This document shows, in pieces, positions 49,201 through 61,200 of a stretch of 64,000 nt of DNA. The stretch covers positions 15,745,501-15,809,500 of the forward strand of contig NC_092569.1 in the NCBI RefSeq assembly GCF_037975245.1. Direction: 5' to 3'. The translations under genes and the position numbers were made by a program. Every line of letters begins with the position of its first letter. Position 1 is the first letter of the stretch. The notes beneath the pieces were generated by a model, which made no database searches, was not told the DNA's origin, and saw only the letters and a program-made list of their open reading frames with translations. Origin of the DNA: Apostichopus japonicus. Lineage: Eukaryota > Echinodermata > Holothuroidea > Aspidochirotida > Stichopodidae.

Positions 49201-52200
49201 AGAGACTACCAGGATGTGTATGACGCTGGCCATAGACAAGGTGGCATATATACAATCATGCCTACGGGATGGCCTGGTTTACCATTCGACGTAAATTGTA
49301 AAATGGAAAACGGCGGGGGATGGACCGTAAGTTTTAATTGAATCACTATAAATGTTTCAAGTATGTTTCTGGGATTTTTTTAATGATCTAGTCTACTGTA
49401 AACGGTAATAGAAGCACAACTTTATGTTTCAGGTTTGGTTGCATTTTTGTAATTCCTTACCATGGATTCAGTATATTAAAAGAACTTATCAATGAGTAAA
49501 CGAAAACGGTGACAACCCTTAAAATGAACCCCTCCTAAGAAACAAACAACGCTCAGAAATGTCTTAAGTTTATCAGACTGAAATATCATTCTATAGATAT
49601 AGGCTATAATCAGTCGTGCGGTATTCTTAGATTAAGTTTGTCTGTTAGCATACTTCAACGACTCCCTTATTATCTTTCTTTTATTTTTCTTACCCGATGT
49701 CCTTCCAGGTGTTTCAACGTCGTTCTGATGGCTCTACGAGTTTTTATCGAAACCGGGCTGCGTACAAAGACGGCTTTGGTAACAGCAGGAACTTATGGCT
49801 AGGAAATGAAAAGCTTCATTACTTGACGAACCAGAAAAACTACAAGCTTCGATTTGACATCACTACTTTTAGTGGATCAGCTTTATATGCTGAGTATACA
49901 GAATTTCAAGTCGAGTCTGAAAGCAGCAACTACACAATGAATAAACTGGGCACTCGCAGAGGAAATACAGGTTTGTTGCATGATTGATATTTGCGCCTTG
50001 CTTGGGTGATAGGTCAAGTTAAAGTGACTAGTATGTTCACAATAAACTTCATTAGAAAATTGTACGTCATGGTTTCAACACATCTTCATGTTAAATATTT
50101 ACTTCAAAAATGCTCCATGTACACTAAGTGTTGTATTGTTGTAAGGGAAAAGAAGGTTCCGTCTCGAAAGGGATTGAGCCAGTGATCTGAACAATTGCAA
50201 AAAAATCTCGTCCCATCTGGACCCGTTATTTTAAAGAAACAGTTATGTGTAAGATAGTTACCGCATCATTGTATCAATTGAATACCGGTGGTATCAATTA
50301 CAAAATATTGAAGGAGTCTGACTAGCCGATGAAAGAGAATGTATGATGTATGAGAAAGCATCAGTCTAAGAACAGGATATATAATGGAAGAGAAATACGA
50401 CCATATATCTTTCCAGAACCATTAATAGAGAATATAAGTTTCCAGCAAACACAAACTTCTAACAGAATAATGTTTCTTTCAAGATATGCGAAACAATTAT
50501 ACCAAGAAGAGCCACACACCGTGTTTGAAGACAAAGACAACCCTGGATAAAATTACAATGTGAAAGTAATAACTAAAAACTAGTTAATAGAAAGCCCAGG
50601 ATTTACTTCACATATAGAATCAAACACAATATATTCTAATTTAATCATAATATTTATTATAATAATGCAATAATTTCCTTTAGAAAAGCCTAGTTTTCAT
50701 ATTAAAAATCATTAATTTAAATCCAAATCAATGGTCACTTCCATTGATCTGTAAACCTGATTAAACTAAAGAGCAATAAAGAATAAATCAGCTCATGAAG
50801 TATCTTTAATTATCACGGAAATATCACATTAAAAATGAATTCTGAATCTCTTTCAACGTGAAACCTCATCGCCCCCACTTCTCAGTAGACTTTAAAACTT
50901 ATTTATATTCCAACAATAGTGTGCGACATATCAGGTTTCTTACGCTATTGTTCACGGTCAAGTATATTGATCGCTGATGGTTCTTGCTGTTTTCCTTCAC
51001 ACACTGTAAATTTTAATTAGTCATATACACATGCCAAAATGGTCAAATGACTAATTTTGCATTAGTCAGAATTTTTGACTAATTTCATCGGTCATATGAC
51101 TAATTAAAATGGCTAAAGACCAATGAAAGTTAGTCATTGTCCAAAATAGTGACGAAGCATAATTAGTCAATTGGGAATCACGAAATTTGATTTCAAAGCT
51201 TTATTTGTTATTTTTGGTCTTCAAGGTTTTTTGTTATTTACTTACAAACAACTTCCGCGCCACAATATGGATGAATATTAAAAAAAAAATTCTAAAATCA
51301 CCAATAATTAAAAACCCAAGGAATAATGGATATGCTATATAACAATTTTCGGTTAAGTGTAAACTCTAAGACGTCATAAGAAAAATTTCCACAAATTTTT
51401 GGGGGAAATTGATAATTACTTATAGCAAAAACTTAATGAGGTTAAGGCGATATTCCAGCACCGGTACTAAAACGTCTTCGTCATTTGACTAATTTAGAAT
51501 TCACAAATGACGTCAGATATACGTAGCCGCGCGTGCGCACTCTGCAGGCGCCAGGCCTCTAGCTCTCGATGATTTCGACGCCATATTTGATACTGCAGTA
51601 AGAAATTCTGGAGCCGAGAAAATGTCTGCAATCGCAAGGTGGGTGTATCTTATAACTTTACTAAATTGTGATTTAATTGCAAGTTATTCTTTATTTAGTA
51701 TTTTTAGAATAGATAGTTAAATTGATGAAAAGTAAATTACCAGTTTTAGTTCTGCTTAGCAACAACGAACGTTCGTCGTTCTAGCCTAACGTTATGCCAT
51801 ATGCATGATATGTGCAGGATACCTCATACTCACAGGCCTAACGTGATGTGCACACAAATTTATCTTTGTTTATTTTTAAATGTTAACCTGAGTAGGGCTT
51901 AGCTTATTTACTGTTCAAATCGATGAAATTGTCAGACTGAAAGTAACGGTGAACAGCGTTATAACTACGGTGGTCGGCACTGGGCGGGCCCGACCAGCAC
52001 GGAGGATTTCCGCCAACCACTCCGGATGAAAAACACTGCTTCCGACCGGCACTAATTTCACATAAAAAAACTGCTTAAAACGTAACTATTTGTGAATAAA
52101 AGTGTTACTTGCATTAATATTTCCGTCCTTAATCGTGTTTTATTTGCAATTGTACAAGAATCATGTTTTGCGAGGACTATTTTCCTGAATGTTTGAGATT

Positions 52201-55200
52201 TAAAAATCTAAAAAAACTGAAACCAAATCACAATCTAACTTCTTGTACACGTGCACATTAGCGTGAACCAGAGCCTAAACATACAGGACGGCTATAATCC
52301 TACCTATGGAGAACAGGACCTAAACTCTCTAGCTAGGTGGAAAACAAGAGCCCAAGGGCACTGTGGTTCCTTGCTTGGGGTATATGACAATACACATAAT
52401 ATTATCAAGCAAGATTGAGCTCAAATAGTCCAAGTAATTGTGGTCCTACATGTTCCCATAGAGTAACCAACACTATAGCCAACACTTTTGTGATCACAAA
52501 ATGTGATCGGATTTTGGATCAAAAGGCACTTTTGAGATCTAAATATGGCGTCGAAAATGTAAGAAATATAAGAGACCTACAAGCGTGTCAACAGATATGA
52601 TAACATTGGTGACCTCAGATGACATGACCTTTAAGTTTCAAAATGTTCCACCACCCCGTTCACAACTTGTCCCAAAATATCAACCATGTCACACCTTGGC
52701 ATTGAGATTTAATTGCATTAAATTAAAAAAAATTAACTTTGAACTTGTATACATAACTTCACACGCAAAGGTCACCCGAAGGTCAACCAATTGACATTTT
52801 TGATCGGTGAGACCTAAATAGAGCATGACTGTAAAAATTCAAACATTTTTTCTTTGCCCATTTTCTCCCCCCAAAATACTACTTTTTTAACATTAGCTGA
52901 CCTTTGGTGACGTTGGACCACATGACCGTTAAGTTTGAAAATATTCCCCTATACCATTTGCAACTTGTCCAAAAAAATAAACCTTGTCACACCTTGGCAC
53001 TGGGAGTTATTGCATTAAATGTGTGAAAATTAACTTTGACCTCATATAACTTCGCACACGAAGGTCACATGGGGGTCAACCCATTGATATTTATGATCAG
53101 AAGGTACCTTTAACATCTGAAAATAGCATCGAAACTGTAAAAATCCACAAAACACGAAAAGATCAACAGAGGTCAAATTGAGGTCAAGGGTCACCCAGAT
53201 GCGAGTCGACAATTGGATTACATTGAAGCAACTCCCAACCCTAACGGACAATTTCTTCTCAAGTTATCGCAAAAATACTAATTTTTTTATCATTAATTGA
53301 CCTTTGGTGACCTCGGATCACATGACCCTTAAGTTTGAAAATATTCCCCTATACCATTTGCAACTTGTCTCAAAATATCAACTGTGTAACACCTCGGCAC
53401 TGAGAGTTATTACACTAAATGTCTGAAAATTAACTTTGACCTCATATAACTTCGCACACGAAGGTCAGACGGGGGTCAACCCATTAACATTTATGATCAG
53501 AAGGTACCTTTAACATCTGAAAATAGCATCGAAACTGTAAAAATCCACAAAACACGAAAAGGTCACCAGAGGTCAAATTGAGGTCAAGGGTCATCCAGAT
53601 GCGGGTCGACAATTGGATTACATTGAAGCAACTCCCAACCCTAACGGACAATTTGTTCTCAAGTTATCGCAAAAATACTAGTTTTTTATCATTAATTGAC
53701 CTTTGGTGACCTCGGATCACATGACCGTTAAGTTTGAAAATATTCCCCTATACCATTTGCAACTACTCCAAAAATATGAACCTTGTCACAACTTGGAACT
53801 GGGAGTTATTGCATTAAATGTGTGAAAATTAACTTTGACCTCATATAACTTCGCACACGAAGGTCACACGGGGGTCAACCCATTGACATTTATGATCAGA
53901 AGGTACCTTTAACATCTGAAAATAGCATCGAAACTGTAAAAATCCACAAAACCCGAAAAGGTCACCAGAGGTCAAATTGAGGTCAAGGGTCACCCAGATG
54001 CGGGTCGACAATTGGATTACATCGAAGCAACTCCCAACCCTAACGGACAATTTCTTCTCAAGTTACCGCAAAAATACTAGTTTTTTATCATTAATTGACC
54101 TTTGGTGACCTCGGATCACATGACCCTTAAGTTTGAAAATATTTCCCTATACCATTTGCAACTTGTCTCAAAAAATCAACTGTGTAACACCTTGGCAATG
54201 GGAGTTATTACACTAAATGTCTGAAAATTAACTTTGACCTCATATAACTTAACATACAAAGGTCACCTTGGGTCAACTTATTGACATTTTTGATTGATGA
54301 GACCTAAATTAGAGCATCAAACTATACAAATTCAAACATCTTTTCTTTGCCCATTTTCTGCCCCAAAAATACTAGTTTTTTAACATTAATTGACCTTTGG
54401 TGACCTCGGATCACATGACCGTTAAGTTTGAAAATATTTCCCTATACCATTTGCAACTTGTCCAAAAATATCAACCATGTCACACCTTGGAACTGGGAGT
54501 TGTTGCATTAAATGTCTGAAAATTAACTTTGACCTCGTATAACTTCGCACACAAAGGTCACACGGGTGTCAACCAATTGACATTTTTGATTGGAAGGTAC
54601 CTTTGATATCCAAATCTAGCATCAAAACCAAACATTTCCTTTTTTGCTCGTTTCCTCCCAAAATAAGCACATTTTTTCTAATGTGACCTTTGACCTTTTG
54701 ACCTTGGTTTCAGTTGTAGTTTAATCTCCTGATTCCAAAAAACAAAACGACAAGTCTGTACAACCATCCAAACTCCGACCGAAAAACTTTGACCCCATAT
54801 AACTTCGCACATAAAGGTCACACGGGGTCAACCTATTGACATTTATGATCAGAAGGTACCTTTGACATCTGAAAATAGCATCAAAACTGTAAAAATCCCC
54901 AAAAACACGTAAAGGTCACCAGAGGTCAAATTGAGGTCAAGGGTCACCCAGATGCGGGTCAACAATTGGATAACATTGAAGCAACTCCCAACCCTAACGG
55001 ACATTTCGTTCTCAAGTTATCGCAAAAATACTAGTTTTTTATCATTAATTGACCTTTGGTGACCTCGGATCACATGACCGTTAAGTTTGAAAATGCTCCC
55101 CTAACCAGTTCACAACTTGTCCCAAAATATCAATCTTGTCGCACATTGGCACTGGGAGTTATTGCAGTTTTAATATTTTCAGTTTTTGGACCATAACTGA

Positions 55201-58200
55201 CCTTTGGTGACCTTTGTGGGCACCAGAAACAATAGGGCACACCTTCTCCATATGGCGGATCTATAGTCCAAGTTTGGCCTCAATCCAACATTCCCTTATT
55301 GAGATAGAGCGTACCCAAGCAAGTGTCACAGACACACACACACACACATACATACACACACACACACACGCCAACCTGACTGCATAGGTTCCTTTTGCTA
55401 AAGCAAGGAACCAAAAATCGGTTTGCTGTAGGGCAATTTTCGCACTCCAGCGGATCTGTACTTTTTTTTTAGCGAGCTAAATGGTAAACATCCCTTTTCA
55501 TATCATGTATTGATCACTGGATTGGGGGTTTACAGCATTTGGTCAAGTTTTCTCGAAAGGGTGTATTACAATAACGTTTCTGGAAAAGTTTGTCCAGTAC
55601 ACGTGTCATGATCATACCGGGGCTGAGCTATACAGCAGCTTGAAGGTCCTCTGCTTCATGCACTGCAATACGATGTGGTGAATTGAACTGAAACTGTTTC
55701 GCAAATAAGCTTGCATAAAATTTTCACCGAATAGTCACTTATATCTCTAACCCTATGGCAGCCTAACAACACACTAAGTCAATGGGGGAAATCAAGTCTA
55801 ACTATATGTTTATTCGCTGAACCTGTGACGCAGTAGGCTGGCACTAAAATTATCCATGGTTTAGAGGGCTGTACTACTATTATGCAGATATTAACGTTAC
55901 GGTCAATGGTCTTTGTAGTTAGCATATATGTGTAGCGTAGCTTAATTGTTTTGTTTGACTTTTGGTATGTCAACATTGGTTTTCTGTAGTTCTTGGGGGC
56001 ATAGTTTTAATGCAAATGGCTAATTCCCATTTTCAATTGTAGTTGCTTACCACTCGTTGAACAAGGCTAACAATGTACAAGGCGCAGGTAAAGGCTATAC
56101 TTATGTGCTGTTTTTATCAGACTTTCGAGTAGCCCATTGTCACAATCATTGATAAGTGACTAAGAAATTATATTTATGAGGTTTGATAACGAGGAAGATT
56201 TGCAAGAATTATACATAGTATTGACTCTCGGACATTTGGTAGCGGCGGATTTTAGTGTATAAGGCAATTGTATTAATGTTTTGAGGGAGATAAAATTGGA
56301 CTATATTTCATTAAAAAATGCCAGATTTCTACAGTTTCGAGTGAAATTCAATTAACCAATGCGAATTGTATCCATCGATATTTGGATTAGTCTCATTCTG
56401 TTGGTGTATGTAAGAAACAAAAAGTGAATTCATCAATCCCATTAACACATTTGAAAATCAAGGGCACTACGGTCAATGGCAGGTTGTTCCTACTAGGCAG
56501 AAACCGTACTGAGCCCTATATTTGTTATCCAAAATTTAAATTCTTTTAAAGTATTATAGTTTTTTGGGTCAACTATGCTCTTTATACTTTTTTTGGCAAT
56601 TGCACTTTTTATGCCAATTAAGGTCTCTAGTGATGTCAAGAGTGAAGAATTCCTAAACACTTCCTGATAAATTTGAATTTGTTAGTGATTTTTCAGAATG
56701 CTGTTGGGTGTGATCATGTTAAGTGCCAAATCATGCCACAGTAATGACTGTTTCTGCCTTCATGATATTGTGGGGAAATGTCAATGATGTAATGGCTTCT
56801 AATAAGGAGAAATTACATGACTGAACAGCATTGGCAATTTGGCACTCAGCCTGTGACACCCCTTGAAATTTTAGCTGCTCCTGCACTAACACCCACTAGA
56901 AGTAACCTTTATATTCAACTTGATTTTTTCCCTCACAACCAATAATGTAAATATCAGTGAATGGTGTGCAAGTAGGTTTATTTGTCAAACCCTGATATTG
57001 ATATTTCTGTATATTTATTTCCAACAGGTATGCAAAGAAGAGGGCATCCATGATTTGTTCATAGCTCCATGGTTGTAGGAAGGTCTTATGAAGTATGGCA
57101 AATCTGTACTACTTAAGGTGTGCCAGTCGATGAAGAGAAAGGGTGAGGTCTTTTCCTGGGCAGTTGATGAGATGCAAGGGCAATGAGATGAGCAGAGTAA
57201 GAAGGGTACATTCCATTATTTGATTATTTATTAATATTCAGTGAGGAAGTGTTGAATGACTTATCTCTTTGATTTAATAGAGCCCAAGTCGGGAATGGCT
57301 TAAAGATTCAGGTAACATGGAATTAGAGGAGGGACTTAACCTTAGATGTAATGTTGCACAGTACACCAGTATTTGAAAAAAATATTGGTAATTACCAGTT
57401 CAAGCAAGGTACGATACCACAAAAATGAAAGGACCGAAGTACCATCAGTGGCAATACTTATGAAATAGTGTAACTGGTGATAGCATGTATTACACATACC
57501 CTATATCACATAGTTCTGAAGACAAAGTAAAGTATGTTGCTTATTTATCTTTTTTTGGGAACCCAAGTATTTCTGTGAAAACACTGTATTATCGGGTGCC
57601 ATTTTTGTCAGTACAACTAGTGCTTGTTTTCAACAGTACCATGCAATTTCACTCAGATGGGTTCATCAGCACGAAAGCAAGCATCAAATAGTGGATCCTA
57701 AATAATTGAAGCAGACATTTTGCCTGTCATGTTTATGACACACATGTTTATGATTGCTTGTGTGGTGCTTCCCGGGTCAGTACTAAAAAGGAATCCTGAT
57801 CAATGAAGGGAGACTATTTTGCTGTCATGTTGTACAGGTTATATCAGCAGAGCTCTGACAAGGTTTATAATAGTTACATTGTTATGAATTGCAATAAAGT
57901 CCTGGTGAGAAGGAGCCATGTTATGAATTTGTATGAAGTCCACGAAGCGGCTATCCTGAGGTTTGTCCGATTTAAGAAGAACACAAGGTGCTGCAGAACA
58001 ATAAAGACGAAGCGTTATTCAGAAACATTAAAATTTCAATGTATAAGAGAAGTAACCGACTTTATATGGGTATCATTGTCATTGTACACATCTAATTATA
58101 ATTCTTATTTATTTTGTCAACAGATGCCACTGCTGTTGCTGCTGTGCTTGGTATTCCATTGCTGTTGAAGGAGAAAATAAAAAGCTTCCTGATATTTGCT

Positions 58201-61200
58201 GATGAAAGTGTAAGGACATATTTTACCCTTCAAGTCCCATGGGATCTTGTCATAATTGATTTGCAAGTGCACTTTTCAAAAAATTAAAACTAGACTTTAC
58301 CATTTCGCTACGTTACAGGACTGTTTGGTGTCATTCAAAAGAGCTAATCTTTTTTTCAGAAATAAAATGACACTTTTTTATGGTGGGGGGGGGGAATATT
58401 GAATACTGCCCTCCACCACACAAGGGCAGTCCAGACAAAGGGGAAAAAGTTCCCCTTTACAGTGTTGGATATATATATATTTCACTTGGGAACAACGGCA
58501 GTTTTTTGACAAAATATGAAATTTAGACAAAATTGGCATAAAATCCAACAAAATTTGCTTGAATTTCTGATGTAACCTCAAAAGCCAAAAAAAGGGTCAA
58601 GTACCAAAAAAAAAAATCGAAATTTTGTAAAACAAGTCTCTAGGATCAAGGGCATGTAGTGTGGGGGAAACTTCTGCCAGCCATGTTAAGTCCGCCATTC
58701 AGTGGGGTGGGGTGCTGGGAAACTGTATGAGGTTCTTGTTGTATTCGCCATTGTGTGCCCTTTTTCAACACAAAGTGCCCCTTTTGTGGGGATTTGTCCC
58801 CTGCCCTATTCCCATGTAGGCGTCCCTGTTTGTACATTCTTTTACCAAAAGAATATATGTGGATGCCTTTATGATCTGTAGATAGCCCCTAATGTTTTTA
58901 TTAGTGATATATATATGGTCAATTCCATTTAAACTTAGCATGGTGGTGTTGGTGTAAACATTTGCCATTTTAATTTGTTCAGATTAATTTTCATGAGTGG
59001 ACAGGGACAGCAATGAATTTCCTACAAAACGCTTGTAAATCTCATGAGAAGTAATGTGATGGGTGTTAAACCAAATTAATAGCCAGTTTGAATTTCATCT
59101 TGAAAGCAAATGTTTTTTCATGGTATTTGGAAACAACAGTTGGCACTAACTGAAGGTGAAGAGTTGGTCTCTGAAAATGTAGGCCATGTGACCATACCTT
59201 TGACGCATAAGGAACAGCTGTGCAAAAAAATATGACCTGTAAAACTGTTCATAATCTAAGCACATTAGTATTATAAATTTCTTATCAATATATGTGTGGA
59301 GTGTATGGTTTTGGCAGATTGTTTTGTGATTTTATTGTTACTTTTGAATTGTCCAGGGTTAGTGTTAGAACTAATTTTTAACAGAGAAAACAAATTTTCC
59401 AAATTTAAATGCAGCTTGATTGGTTGGGATTTATTTTACTTGTCGTGAAACTGCATGCAGCTAGACAACAGCCATTTTGCTTAAAATCACACTTGAATGG
59501 GAATTTAAAAAAGTGGTGTAGAAAGCCAAATTATTTCAGGTTCAAGTAGGGTGACTAAAAGCCACATTGATACCAATAATCACCTGTATCATACCATGTA
59601 AAATATTATGGTGTATTTTCTTGCTTATAGAATGAAGACCCCCAAGCCTCTACATCAGGGGAAATGGTGCCACTTATGGAGAATCAACCTGCTTTACAAT
59701 ATTTGTTGATGGGGAAGAAGTTGGATCTTGCAGTCTGCTGATTTCGGATTTGTCTTCATACATTGCATCGTTTTACGTTTTCGACTTAGCTTACCCCACT
59801 ATTTGAAAGAAGACCATGGTATTCATTCAGAAAATCATCTTAAGCATTAATGACAATTTTAAGTTAGACCTTTCCATTTTAAGTGTGTTGGAGAGGGTTA
59901 ATCAAAACCTCTAGGTGTAAAAACAAGAATAGACATCTGACCGTTGTCGTTTGTCTGCTGTTAAAATGAAATTATCATACTTTTAAACTAGTTGATACTT
60001 AAAATGTAATTCATAATAAGATTTAAATATTTAGCCCTCTACATCAAGGGAAATGGTCCCACTTGTGCAGAATAAACCCACTTTACAATATTTGATGGGG
60101 AAGAAGTTGGCTCTAGCAGTTGGTTGATTTCAGCTCTGTCAGCATACATAGCATACATAGCATCATACTATGTTTTCAACTTGGCTTATCCCACTGTTTG
60201 TAAGAAGACCATGGTCTTCATCCAGAAAATCATCCAGTATTTTCTGGTCAACTTCACATTTGTTGTGTAGCAGTACATTTTAAAGCAAGGATTTGAGTCA
60301 TGACATGACATATGTTTTTAATAGAACTTTGACTTTTCAGTTCTTATTAAAATGTATTTGTCCATTATGTATGAGTGGACATACTGCTGTATAATTTTTA
60401 TATCAATATATTGTATTTCCAATCCTCTGACACAATTTGGTGATTGGGACAGCCATTTGGGACCAACTTGTTTATAATATTTGCATCCCTTGAAACAGTT
60501 CTCTGAAAATATTGGCTTAATCTGACAAAGTTTTTTATAATGATTGAACCATGGGAGAAATATCACCCCATTCTAGCTGTAACACTCCTATTGAGGGTTT
60601 TCATGTATGCTTTTCAAGATATGTTATAGCAATAAATGGGTCTGGTAAAATAAAGCCATGATTTCTGTATTTTTCATTCAAACATACCTTTTCAACCTTG
60701 CAATAGGATTTCCTTCATTTACCCCACAAGACTGCCCAATTTGTTTTGTTTTTTTTTCTGGGAGGGGGGGGGGTCGGATTGTATTAGCAACAGCCAGCAG
60801 GAACCCTGAGTGAAATTTACAGATTTTATGCACACGAATATCTCTACACAAACTGGAGGCCCAAAACATCTGCTAAAGTGAAATCAAAATCGTGATGGAT
60901 GGCGCATTAGTCTGATGACTAATGAATAACAGGTCAAGTGCTGTGTAGGACTAATTTTGGAAGTCACCAGACTAAATGAATGGTCATATGACTATGATAT
61001 ATTAGTCACTTGACTAGTTTAGCTAATTAGTCATACGACTAATCTTTGCTGGTTAGTCATTTGACTAATTTTAATAAGGCGTACGAAGCACTGTGCAGGA
61101 CTAATTTTAATTAGTCAATTTGACTAACTTAGATTAACAGTGCAGGTAATTCTCTTGCTAATAACAAAGGGAAACAATTCAGCACGCATGGCCGAGACAA

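Larger units (their letters stand above)
52365..55412. mobile_element. Nested 3-kb repeat with GGTTCCTTGCTT inverted ends
   Basis: GGTTCCTTGCTT at 52365-52376 and its exact complement at 55401-55412 bound a block of diverged tandem units, with an AC microsatellite near its end. No open reading frame of substance. Type unresolved: it could be a TIR element or a satellite-like repeat with matching borders. No clear target duplication was identified. Confidence 0.55.
51002..61142. mobile_element. 10.1-kb CMC (CACTA/Chapaev-like) transposon
   Basis: Begins CACTGT and ends with the complement ACAGTG; the first 22 positions of the two termini match at 18. Flanked by CA at 51000-51001 and at 61143-61144, against a single CA in the intact acceptors of B and C. 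Both subterminal regions are packed with TTAGTC/GACTAA inverted motifs. CACTG/CACTA ends with short target duplications and subterminal repeats are typical of the CMC group. No intact transposase frame is seen, so it is probably non-autonomous or decayed. Contents: promoter-like segment, exon-like remnants, a nested tandem repeat and duplicated 3' pieces. Confidence 0.8.

Noticed and set aside
53042-54050. Two near-identical 69-codon minus-strand frames
   Set aside because: Separated by exactly two ~400-bp tandem units; a product of the repeat.
57803-58168. 121-codon frame in the transposon
   Set aside because: No recognisable domain, and its end overlaps a better splice-bounded exon in another frame.
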